A stretch of DNA of 19,791 nt from CAZEQL01 sp964514415 (GTDB lineage: Bacteria > Chloroflexota > Dehalococcoidia > GIF9 > AB-539-J10): assembly GCA_964514415.1 (NCBI GenBank), contig CAZEQL010000020.1, forward strand, positions 1 through 19,791, read 5' to 3'. The notes under the pieces were generated by a model. That model was not told the origin of the DNA and made no database searches. It was given only the letters and a program-made list of their open reading frames with translations. Below, piece after piece: positions 1 through 7,355 of this stretch (position 1 is the first letter of the stretch; every line of letters begins with the position of its first letter). The position numbers were made by a program, and so were the translations under genes.

Positions 1-6
1 GAGGTA

Positions 7-36
7 TTGACACAAATGATACGGAGTATTTATAAT
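7..36 (+). promoter_or_regulatory. sigma-70-type promoter of the hydrogenase operon
   Basis: A perfect TTGACA hexamer (7-12) is followed after 18 bp by a perfect TATAAT (31-36). Transcription would start near 43, giving a leader of about 113 nt before the GTG start at 157. It faces the long co-oriented cluster beginning there and is the strongest promoter seen in the window. The heptamer TGCCTAA occurs twice just downstream of the expected start site (46-52 and 64-70), which could be a regulator site but is not proven. Confidence 0.75.
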
Positions 37-156
37 ATGCTCTTATGCCTAAGAAACTAGCTTTGCCTAACACTCTGAACCAAGTTATTTTATTCATATC
101 AATCGCAAATAAAAAGCAGTGTACTCCACAATCTATCCATAAAAAGGAAAGCTTAA

Positions 157-1194
157 GTGGCATTTTTTATCTCATTTCTTGATTTTGAAAAGTTACTGGA
201 GAAGTGGGCACAGCAAATCCCAGTCTATGTGCCGAGGTATATTTCCAATACTATTCACTACCAAAAATTTGCTCCAACATCGCAAAATGGCATTGTATAC
301 GACAGCATTCGCGCTGTTGAGCCTCTGAAAATCTTCTTTTTTAGAGCAAAAGAAAAGGTAGCGCAATATCCCTCCCCCTCTTCAGAGGTTAAGGAAATCC
401 AACCTAACTTCATGATTGTCGGGCCGAAGAGTTGTGATCTCAGGTCTATAGAAATTCTAGATGAGACTTTCATGAATGGGGACATCAAGGATCCATTCTA
501 TGTTGAACGTAGAAACAAGGGAACCATCATTAGCTGTGATTGTTCCGCTCCCAAGGATACTTGTTTTTGCACCATGTTGGATTTAAAACCCTATCCCGAG
601 AAGGGCTTTGATCTCAACCTTTCCAAACTCTCTGAAGGGCTTGTCGTTGAAGTTGGTTCAGAAAAAGGAGAGCAACTCATATCTCAAGATAAGAACGTTT
701 TTCTTGAAGCCTCCCCTGAGCAGCTTGAAGAGAGGGATAAGATTCGAGTTGCTACCACGTCTGAGGTAAAGGAGCAGAATGAGAAATTTGGCGTAAACAG
801 GTCCTTTCAGGAATTAACGAAAGAGACCTTCGCTTCTCCGGTGTGGAGCAAATATGCCGGCAGGTGTAAGGAATGCGCCGCTTGTCTCAGTGTTTGTCCT
901 ACCTGCCATTGCTTCCTGCTCTATGACCAGAAACTTAGCGAAGACAGCTTTGAAAGGGTTAGACTCTGGGATTTTTGCTACTACCGGGGATATGCCAGAG
1001 TTGGCGGCGGGTCGAATGCGCGCCCTACAGGAAAAGACAGAATCAAAAACAAATATATCAAGAAATTTGAATTCTACAGGTCGAAATTCGGAGTTTATGC
1101 CTGTACAGGTTGTGGGCGATGTATTGAGGCCTGTTTGGCGAATATAGATATGCGCCAGGTGTTTAAGGATTTGGAGGCTAGTCAGGCAAAATGA
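157..1194 (+). CDS. 4Fe-4S dicluster protein, sulfhydrogenase beta (HydB)-like
   Basis: Cytoplasmic electron-transfer subunit of the HydB/AsrA type, which passes electrons between a flavin reductase partner and a catalytic subunit. Seen: two ferredoxin-type clusters near the C-terminus (C237, C240, C243, C247 and C316, C319, C322, C326), extra cysteines C250 and C252, and an N-terminal family signature with KSCDLRSIEI near 91-100 followed by a CDC..CFC cysteine group at 127-138. Length (345 aa) suits the family. The start is GTG at 157 with AGGAAA (145-150) as ribosome binding site. The stop overlaps the next gene by 4 bp (ATGA), and that gene encodes a HydG-like partner, so the two probably form a beta-gamma NAD(P)H-linked module as in archaeal sulfhydrogenases. 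The real electron partner is inferred. Confidence 0.88.
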   Translation: MAFFISFLDFEKLLEKWAQQIPVYVPRYISNTIHYQKFAPTSQNGIVYDSIRAVEPLKIFFFRAKEKVAQYPSPSSEVKEIQPNFMIVGPKSCDLRSIEILDETFMNGDIKDPFYVERRNKGTIISCDCSAPKDTCFCTMLDLKPYPEKGFDLNLSKLSEGLVVEVGSEKGEQLISQDKNVFLEASPEQLEERDKIRVATTSEVKEQNEKFGVNRSFQELTKETFASPVWSKYAGRCKECAACLSVCPTCHCFLLYDQKLSEDSFERVRLWDFCYYRGYARVGGGSNARPTGKDRIKNKYIKKFEFYRSKFGVYACTGCGRCIEACLANIDMRQVFKDLEASQAK

Positions 1195-2015
1195 TCAATC
1201 CGTACATGCCCACAGAGGCAGTAATCGAGAACGTCATTACAGAGAATCCAATAATCAAGACTTTTGTATTCAAGCCTAAAGAACCTTTAAAGTTTAATCC
1301 TGGGCAGTTTATTATGCTTACAGCGCCAGGGATAGGCGAATCGCCTTTCACACCTTCATCCTCCTGTTTTGAGACGGAGAAATTTGAGGTTACCGTGCTG
1401 AAGCAAATCAAAGGAAAAGTTACTTCAGCACTACATGAGATGAAGCCTGGAGATGTAGTGGGAGTTCGTGGTCCTTTCGGGCATGGATATCCGCTGGAAA
1501 AATTTAAGGGTAACGAGGTATACGTGGTTGGTGGGGGAGTGGGAATGGCACCCATGCGAGCATTGATGCTTGCCCTCCTTCATGAAGCAGACCAATACAA
1601 ACGCATAATTCTCCGTTATGGAGCACGTACCCCTGAGCTTAGAATGTATAAAAACCTTTGTAGACAGTGGGAGACGGATCCCAAAATAGATGTCGCTTAC
1701 ACTGTAGATATTGCCGATGAAACTTGGACACATAATGTAGGGGTTGTCACCACTATTATGAAGCCAGAAGATATTAAGGATGTCAAAAGTGCCTTTTCTG
1801 TCTCTTGTGGCCCCCCGATAATGCTGCGATTCATGGTGCCCGTCCTTTTAAAGATGAACTTTGCTGAAGACCATATGTTCTTCTCCTTGGAAAAAAACAT
1901 GAGCTGTGGCATGGGTCTGTGTGGCCATTGCAGAATAGGTGATTTATATGTCTGCAAGGATGGTGCTGATCTCTCTTACGATAAAATAAAGGATTATCCC
2001 GATATTTGGGCTTAG
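1191..2015 (+). CDS. FAD/NAD(P)-binding 2Fe-2S reductase, sulfhydrogenase gamma (HydG)-like
   Basis: Ferredoxin-NAD(P)+ reductase family flavoprotein (HydG, PyrK and SudB relatives) that exchanges electrons between NAD(P)H and Fe-S partners. Seen: an N-terminal FAD-binding beta-barrel with the PGQFIML segment (about residues 37-43), a nucleotide-binding VVGGGVGMAPMRAL segment near 111-124, and a C-terminal 2Fe-2S site with C239, C244, C247 and C255 in the PyrK/HydG spacing. Length of 274 aa is typical. The ATG at 1191 overlaps the previous stop (ATGA), so it is probably translationally coupled to the HydB-like gene. It is the most likely entry or exit point for NAD(P)H electrons in this operon. 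Whether it prefers NADH or NADPH cannot be read here. Confidence 0.88.
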   Translation: MINPYMPTEAVIENVITENPIIKTFVFKPKEPLKFNPGQFIMLTAPGIGESPFTPSSSCFETEKFEVTVLKQIKGKVTSALHEMKPGDVVGVRGPFGHGYPLEKFKGNEVYVVGGGVGMAPMRALMLALLHEADQYKRIILRYGARTPELRMYKNLCRQWETDPKIDVAYTVDIADETWTHNVGVVTTIMKPEDIKDVKSAFSVSCGPPIMLRFMVPVLLKMNFAEDHMFFSLEKNMSCGMGLCGHCRIGDLYVCKDGADLSYDKIKDYPDIWA

Positions 2016-2023
2016 TTAAAGAA

Positions 2024-3808
2024 ATGGAAGAGCGAGAAACTTTCTGCCTGTTTTGCTCATTGGGATGTAAATTGGCTGTAAAGGTAGATAAGGGAATGCC
2101 TGTAAGCCCTGAATTTTGTGCAGATTATCCTGTAAACGAAGGAAGGCTTTGCCCTAAAGGTCTTTACGCTATGGAATTGCTCGACCATCCCATGAGAATC
2201 GTTGCACCTCAGATTAAAGACAATGGAAAATTTAAGGAAGCCTCCTGGGAGGAAAGCCTACACTCCTTAGTTTCTAAAATAAGTGAAATGAAGGACAAAT
2301 ATGGCTCACAATCCATCGGAATCATAATTGATCCCAACCACACCAACGAGGAAATCCTCGCCGCCCAAGAGTTAGCAAAGATCATCGGTACAGATAGCCT
2401 TGCTTGCAGTTTTCCTCCAAATGATTGGGATTTATTGTGCTCCAGCATCACTTTTCCCGGTAACATTGAGGATGTGGAGAATGTTAATTGCTCCTTAATC
2501 GTAGGCGACCCTTTTGTCACACACTCTGTGCTGGCAAAAAGGGTTATAGCTGCCAAATATAAAGCACGAGGAAATAGCATAATCGTGATTGACCCCAAAC
2601 GAACTAACACTGCTTGGTTTGCTAACACTCATCTCCAGAATAAGCCTGGAAGTGAGGCACTGTTGCTTGTCGGACTGCTAAAATCTATCCTTAGCTCTTC
2701 TCCAGAAAAAGGAATAACGGAAAAATTACAGACAATCCCCGATGAGACCATCTCCAAAGCTACAGGCCTGAGCACAGGCCAAATAGCTGCGGCAGCAAAG
2801 GCTTTCAATGATGCTGAAAAGGGATTGGTTGTTTTGTCCCCTGGTCTCAGGGGAATAAAAGATATAAACTCGGTAGTCTGGCTTTGCAAATTATTAGTGG
2901 ATAATGCTAAGGGAGATAAGCAATTAATGCCTTTATTCACCTTTGGCAATGCCGTCGGTGCTTTTAAGATGAGCTCTGGGAATGGGTGGAAAGGGCTTCC
3001 CCCTCTGATTGAAGAGCTATCTTCAGGAAAGATAAAGCTTCTTATTGATTTTGGTGAAGATTTAGTGTCCTCTTATCCCTCATCAGAAGTCCGAAAGGGA
3101 CTGGAACAATTAGAATTCCTCGCCGTTTCCTCACTGTTTGCCTCGGAAATGAAGAACATAGCCCATCTTATTCTTCCTTGTGCTAGCTGGCTGGAGAAAA
3201 GTGGCAGTGTTAATTTCTTTGATGGTCGCAGGGAATACATGGAACCTATTCTTATGCCAGCTTGGGCAGCTAAATCTGATTTAGAGATTGTCTGTGAACT
3301 TTCTCAAGAACTTGGTGCTCCTCTGGATAGAGAAAGAATTAGACGGGAGGCTGAAGCACTAAGTAGCGAAGGTTTCAGCAAAAGAGAAGAAAAACTTGAC
3401 ATTGATAAACTGGTGAGGAGGATTAATGCGCTAATCGAAGAGACTGTGATTGAAGATAAGGAATATCCTTATCTCCTAATCTCAGATACTGCTACAGGGC
3501 ATTTTGCCGATGGTTCTATCACCCGTAATATGAGCTGGGCTAGGGAGATGTTCCCTGCTTCTTTCATCGAGCTCAGTACTGAAGATGCCCAAGAGATAAA
3601 AGTTAAAAATGGAGATGAGGTTCTGGTAAGCTCACGAAGTGGAGAAACTGCCCTGACAGCTCAAGTAACCGATAGGCTGTGTAAGGGAGTAGTTAGCGTG
3701 CCTTCATATTCGGCTGATATAAGAGGCGTTTTTGAATGGAAGACCACGCCCGAAGGTAAGTTTCAAACAGCACCGGAGAAAGTAAGGATTTCGAGAAAAG
3801 AGAGATGA
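2024..3808 (+). CDS. molybdopterin (bis-MGD) oxidoreductase, FdhF/NuoG-like, without the FDH Sec/Cys-His pair
   Basis: Member of the Mo/W-bisMGD family related to formate dehydrogenase H and NuoG. Seen: an N-terminal 4Fe-4S motif at C8, C11, C15 and C43 followed by PKG, nearly the C8/C11/C15/C42 layout of E. coli FdhF; central molybdopterin domains with NEE (residues 108-110) and IDPKR motifs; and a C-terminal dinucleotide-binding domain in the last 120 residues. The region where FdhF has Sec140-His141 reads ACSFPP here (C128 followed by Ser), and there is no in-frame TGA, so a selenocysteine form is excluded. At 594 aa it is shorter than FdhF (715). The ATG at 2024 is preferred because it gives the FdhF-like cysteine register; a TTG at 2006 overlapping the previous gene would add six residues. 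Substrate is uncertain: formate, another substrate, or an electron relay only. Confidence 0.82.
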   Translation: MEERETFCLFCSLGCKLAVKVDKGMPVSPEFCADYPVNEGRLCPKGLYAMELLDHPMRIVAPQIKDNGKFKEASWEESLHSLVSKISEMKDKYGSQSIGIIIDPNHTNEEILAAQELAKIIGTDSLACSFPPNDWDLLCSSITFPGNIEDVENVNCSLIVGDPFVTHSVLAKRVIAAKYKARGNSIIVIDPKRTNTAWFANTHLQNKPGSEALLLVGLLKSILSSSPEKGITEKLQTIPDETISKATGLSTGQIAAAAKAFNDAEKGLVVLSPGLRGIKDINSVVWLCKLLVDNAKGDKQLMPLFTFGNAVGAFKMSSGNGWKGLPPLIEELSSGKIKLLIDFGEDLVSSYPSSEVRKGLEQLEFLAVSSLFASEMKNIAHLILPCASWLEKSGSVNFFDGRREYMEPILMPAWAAKSDLEIVCELSQELGAPLDRERIRREAEALSSEGFSKREEKLDIDKLVRRINALIEETVIEDKEYPYLLISDTATGHFADGSITRNMSWAREMFPASFIELSTEDAQEIKVKNGDEVLVSSRSGETALTAQVTDRLCKGVVSVPSYSADIRGVFEWKTTPEGKFQTAPEKVRISRKER

Positions 3809-4284
3809 AAAAGGTCTTTATTGATATTGACCATTGTATCGCCTGCCGAGCTTGTTCCGCAGCCTGTCACTATTCCCACAATGAATTCAGGTCTACTATT
3901 GGCTATGGGGAACTGCGAGAGGATGTTAGCTTACCCTTCATCTGCAGGCATTGTGAGGAGCCAGCCTGTATCGCTGCCTGCCCTAGAGATGCTATCAAGA
4001 AACTCGATAACGGGGTTATAAAAAGAATGAATATGTTATGCACTGGATGTGGGTCTTGTGCCATTGCCTGTCCCTTTGGAGTAATCGAGCCTGATATTCG
4101 TTCCTATACTATTAGCAAATGCGATCTTTGCACTGCCAGGTTAGAAGAAGGCAAAGAGCCAGCCTGTGTCCTCGCTTGCCCCGCAGGAGCATTGACATTT
4201 GAGGAAGCTGATGAGGTAGCTGAAAAACGCACCTTAGTTGGGGCGAGCATAACAGGGCACCATCCCATATTTAGGAGAACGTAG
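3805..4284 (+). CDS. HycB/CooF-like four-cluster ferredoxin subunit
   Basis: Polyferredoxin of the HycB/HydN/CooF family, the usual partner between a molybdopterin enzyme and a membrane hydrogenase. Seen: four 4Fe-4S motifs at C11/14/17/21, C47/50/55/59, C79/82/85/89 and C106/109/121/125, arranged as in the family; 159 aa; no signal peptide or membrane segment, so cytoplasmic. The ATG overlaps the stop of the molybdopterin gene (ATGA). Placed directly before the membrane subunit genes, it probably wires the molybdopterin protein to the hydrogenase, as HycB does in formate hydrogenlyase. Confidence 0.9.
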   Translation: MKKVFIDIDHCIACRACSAACHYSHNEFRSTIGYGELREDVSLPFICRHCEEPACIAACPRDAIKKLDNGVIKRMNMLCTGCGSCAIACPFGVIEPDIRSYTISKCDLCTARLEEGKEPACVLACPAGALTFEEADEVAEKRTLVGASITGHHPIFRRT

Positions 4285-5214
4285 ATGTTTTTTAACGGAG
4301 CGATGGACTTTTTTTATCTGATATTATTTCCCGGCTTTGCCTTTACCGCAGTGATTGGGCTCCTTTCCACCTGGGTAGACAGGAAAGTCTCCGCCAGAAT
4401 TCAATGGAGGGTTGGCCCTCCCTGGTATCAACCCTTCGCCGATGTTGCAAAGCTAATGGGTAAAGAAACTATTGTTCCTGAGGGAAGTTCCAGAAAAACC
4501 TTTCTTATTACCCCATTCATTGGATTTGCCGCAATAATCGTAGTTTCTACAATAGTCTGGATGGCTAATATATTTCCTGGGGCTAGCTTCGTCGGTGACC
4601 TTATAGTCGTCATATATCTGCTATACTTACCTTCAATTGCAGTGATAATCGGTGGCTCATCTTCGCGGAATCCTTTTGGTGCACTGGGGGCAAGTCGGGA
4701 GATGAAACTTATGCTTGCCTACGAGGCAGCTTTCCTCTTTGCCGTCTTCACTGTGGTAGTGAAGAATGGCGGCATAATTTCCCTGGGTGGCATTTTAGGT
4801 TACCAAGCAACCTATGGGTGCATGTTATCGCAGGGCGCTTCCTGCATCATCGCTTTCATTGTTACCCTGCTTTATCTACCAGCTAAATTAGCTGTTGTCC
4901 CCTTTGATATGCCTGAAGCTGAGACGGAAATAATCGCTGGTCCCTACACTGAATATTCCGGGGTGCCCTTAGCAATCTTTAAGCTGACTAAGGCAATGCT
5001 GCTATTCACTGTTCCCATCTTCATCCTGACATTGTTTGCCAAGACCGTGTGGACACCATGGACTATACTATGGTATGTACTCATGCTGGTCTTTGTTATA
5101 TTAATAAAGAACACTAATCCGAGGCTTCGAATCGACCAGGCGCTAAAGTTCTTCTGGTTTCCTGTGCTTGGCTTATCCGTAGTAGGAATAATTTTAGCTG
5201 CAGTAGGATTATAG
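4285..5214 (+). CDS. hydrogenase membrane anchor, NuoH/HyfC/HycD-like
   Basis: Integral membrane subunit homologous to complex I NuoH and to HycD/HyfC/EchB/MbhM, which anchors the hydrogenase arm and lines the start of the ion path. Seen: about eight hydrophobic segments in 309 aa, an early W-x-DRK segment (about residues 32-35) and the family loop PFDMPEAETEI with TEYSG following, matching the PFDLPEAE..TEYSG signature. The ATG lies directly after the previous stop, with AGGAGA (4273-4278) six bases upstream. It is followed two bases later by the NuoB-like gene, the usual order in group 4 hydrogenase operons. Confidence 0.92.
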   Translation: MFFNGAMDFFYLILFPGFAFTAVIGLLSTWVDRKVSARIQWRVGPPWYQPFADVAKLMGKETIVPEGSSRKTFLITPFIGFAAIIVVSTIVWMANIFPGASFVGDLIVVIYLLYLPSIAVIIGGSSSRNPFGALGASREMKLMLAYEAAFLFAVFTVVVKNGGIISLGGILGYQATYGCMLSQGASCIIAFIVTLLYLPAKLAVVPFDMPEAETEIIAGPYTEYSGVPLAIFKLTKAMLLFTVPIFILTLFAKTVWTPWTILWYVLMLVFVILIKNTNPRLRIDQALKFFWFPVLGLSVVGIILAAVGL

Positions 5215-5216
5215 AA

Positions 5217-5654
5217 ATGGGCAACAATAACCACCAATTAAGTGGCATAAACAGATGGGGATTAAAAAAATCTCTCTGGGTTTTTCACGTCAATACGGGA
5301 GCTTGCAATAATTGTGACATCGAGATACTGGATGCCTTAACTCCCAGATTTGACCTGGAAAGATTTGGCATTCTGCTAGTGGGAACTCCAAGACATGCCG
5401 ATGCTTTGCTTGTCACTGGACCGGTAACAATGCAAGCAGCCCCAAGACTAAGGCATATTTATGAGCAGATGGCAAAACCTGGTTTGGTGATTGCCGTGGG
5501 AGGCTGCGCCTGCTCGTGTGGTATATTCGATGGTAGTTACCACATAGTAGGTCCCGTGGACAAGATAATTCCGGTAGACATTTATATACCTGGCTGCCCT
5601 CCGAAACCTGAGGCTATCATTTCAGGAGTGGTGAAGGCCCTGGCAAAACTTTGA
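5217..5654 (+). CDS. [NiFe] hydrogenase small subunit, NuoB/HycG/EchC-like
   Basis: Small subunit carrying the proximal 4Fe-4S cluster next to the NiFe site; same family as NuoB, HycG, HyfI, EchC and MbhJ. Seen: TGACNNCDIEI (C30, C33), GGCACSCG (C97, C99, C101) and PGCPPKP (C127), which supply the four expected cluster cysteines. At 145 aa it is the short group 4 form without a signal peptide. The gene lies 2 bp after the NuoH-like gene and 7 bp before the NuoC-like gene. AGGA at 5205-5208 could be the ribosome binding site. Confidence 0.93.
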   Translation: MGNNNHQLSGINRWGLKKSLWVFHVNTGACNNCDIEILDALTPRFDLERFGILLVGTPRHADALLVTGPVTMQAAPRLRHIYEQMAKPGLVIAVGGCACSCGIFDGSYHIVGPVDKIIPVDIYIPGCPPKPEAIISGVVKALAKL

Positions 5655-5661
5655 GGAAAAA

Positions 5662-6156
5662 ATGGCTGAGTTAAATCTAGTACAAGAAGTAAAGGAGAAA
5701 TTCCCGGACAAGATAGTGGAGCTATGGGAAAAATCCCCTAAAAGGATATACATCACGGTGGGAAAAAAGGATGCCAGAGATATGGCCAGATACCTCTTTG
5801 AGGATCTGGGTGCAAGGTTTATTATTATGTCAGCTTTGGATACCAGGCAGGGAATTGAAATATTGTATCACTTCTCCTTCGATGCTTTGGGCAAAGTAGT
5901 TACTATAAAGACGATTGTTCCTATGCCCCTTCCCGAAATTGAGACGGTTTCCCTTGTTGTGCCAGCAGCAGAATATATCGAAAGGGAGATACACGACATC
6001 CTGGGAGTTAATTTTATCAACCATCCCAACTTGGCGCGGTTCATATTGGCAGATGATTGGCCTGAAGGAGAGTACCCCTATAGAAAGGAGCATAAGCGGC
6101 AGTTTCCTTATAGAACAGAGGAGGAACAATGTCCTTACAGGGAGGAAAAGAAATGA
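5662..6156 (+). CDS. NuoC/HycE-N-terminal-like hydrogenase subunit
   Basis: Homologue of complex I NuoC (30 kDa), equivalent to the N-terminal part of HycE/HyfG or to separate EchD/MbhK. Seen: 164 aa, with the NuoC-like core ending in the ...YIEREIHDILGVNF... segment (about residues 106-120) and a short charged tail rich in YPYR/PYRE repeats (about 138-162). GAGG (5653-5656) precedes the ATG. Its stop overlaps the ATG of the large-subunit gene by 4 bp. In E. coli the NuoC and NuoD parts are fused in HycE; here they are separate genes. Confidence 0.9.
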   Translation: MAELNLVQEVKEKFPDKIVELWEKSPKRIYITVGKKDARDMARYLFEDLGARFIIMSALDTRQGIEILYHFSFDALGKVVTIKTIVPMPLPEIETVSLVVPAAEYIEREIHDILGVNFINHPNLARFILADDWPEGEYPYRKEHKRQFPYRTEEEQCPYREEKK

Positions 6157-7355
6157 GAACTACCATTCCCATCGGTCCTTACCACCCTCTCCTTGAAGAG
6201 CCAGAGCTTTTCCGCTTGGTAGTTGAAGGAGAGAAGGTTGTTGATTTAGACTGGAGGACAAGTTATAACCATCGTGGTATTGAATGGATATCGGAAACCA
6301 AAACTTATGATCAGATTCTCTTTCTGGTAGAAAGAGTCTGCGGTATTTGTTCTACTTCCCACCCTATAGCCTTTGCTAATGCTGTGGAAGACCTAGCAAG
6401 CATCGAAATCCCCGAAAGGGCGAAATATATCAGGACTATAATTGCTGAGTTGGAGAGGATTCACAGCCACTTGCTCTGGTTCGGGTTGGCTGGACACTAT
6501 ATCGGATACAATACCGTGTGGATGTGGGCCTGGAGATATCGAGAGATTGTTTGTAATCTATTCGAGAAAATCTCCGGAAATAGACAGGCTTACGCTATGA
6601 TAAAGATTGGCGGAGCGAGACAGGATATAAAGGAAGAGGATTATCCTGATATTCTGAAAGCAATGGATGAACTTGAGCCCAAGATTAATATGTTCATCGG
6701 TATTGCTTTGGATGATCCTGTGCTTCACGCTAGACTTAAAGTAGGAAAGTTGAGCAAAGAAGATGCTATTAAATGGTGCGCAACTGGCCCTACAGCCCGA
6801 GGTGCTGGAGTTGATATAGACGTCCGTCGTGATGAACCTTATGCCGCTTATGATAGAGTAGATTGGAATGTCATTACTCAAGAAGATGGCGATGTATTCG
6901 CCATGGCGGTAGTCAGGCTCCTTGAGATACTGGAAGCAATTAAGATTATACGACAGTGCATAGAAAAAATGCCTCAGGGGCCTATACTGACCGAGGTTGC
7001 CGAGATACCGCCAGGAGAAGGGATTGGTGTTGAGGAAGCGCCCAGAGGAGAGTGCTTCCATTATGTCAAGTCTGATGGAACTAACCGTCCCGTAAGACAT
7101 AAAATTCGAGCCCCAACTTATGTGAATATACCTACTTACAGGGCAAGATTTATTGGAACTAGAATACCCGACATCCTTATTACTTTAGCCTCTATTGACC
7201 CTTGCTATAGCTGCACTAACCGAATGATAAAGCTCGACGACGGAACCGGAGAGAGAACTTTAACCGAGAAAGACCTCCTCAAGCTCTCTCAGGAGGAAAC
7301 AGAACGAGTGAAGAAAAAATTTGAGGGGTATCCAAGGAGTAAATTGTTAGAATGA
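6153..7355 (+). CDS. group 4 [NiFe] hydrogenase large (catalytic) subunit, NuoD/HycE-like
   Basis: Catalytic subunit of a membrane-bound group 4 hydrogenase. The four NiFe ligands are present: ERVCGICSTSH near the N-terminus (C63, C66) and DPCYSCTNR near the C-terminus (C351, C354), so it is a hydrogenase and not complex I, whose NuoD lacks these cysteines. After R357 there is a 43-residue C-terminal tail, which fits removal by a HycI-type endopeptidase after the Arg once nickel is in place; such a gene lies downstream at 12154. The ATG at 6153 is chosen because it forms an ATGA overlap and follows GGGAGG (6140-6145) by 7 bases. An in-frame ATG at 6129 would add eight residues. Confidence 0.95.
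   Translation: MRTTIPIGPYHPLLEEPELFRLVVEGEKVVDLDWRTSYNHRGIEWISETKTYDQILFLVERVCGICSTSHPIAFANAVEDLASIEIPERAKYIRTIIAELERIHSHLLWFGLAGHYIGYNTVWMWAWRYREIVCNLFEKISGNRQAYAMIKIGGARQDIKEEDYPDILKAMDELEPKINMFIGIALDDPVLHARLKVGKLSKEDAIKWCATGPTARGAGVDIDVRRDEPYAAYDRVDWNVITQEDGDVFAMAVVRLLEILEAIKIIRQCIEKMPQGPILTEVAEIPPGEGIGVEEAPRGECFHYVKSDGTNRPVRHKIRAPTYVNIPTYRARFIGTRIPDILITLASIDPCYSCTNRMIKLDDGTGERTLTEKDLLKLSQEETERVKKKFEGYPRSKLLE

Noticed and set aside
2006..2023. TTG start for the molybdopterin subunit, overlapping the HydG-like gene
   Set aside because: The ATG at 2024 places the Fe-S cysteines at 8, 11, 15 and 43, almost the same as in FdhF; the six extra residues have no family support.
2024..3808. Selenocysteine-containing formate dehydrogenase
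   Set aside because: There is no in-frame TGA in the gene and the Sec/Cys-His pair is missing.
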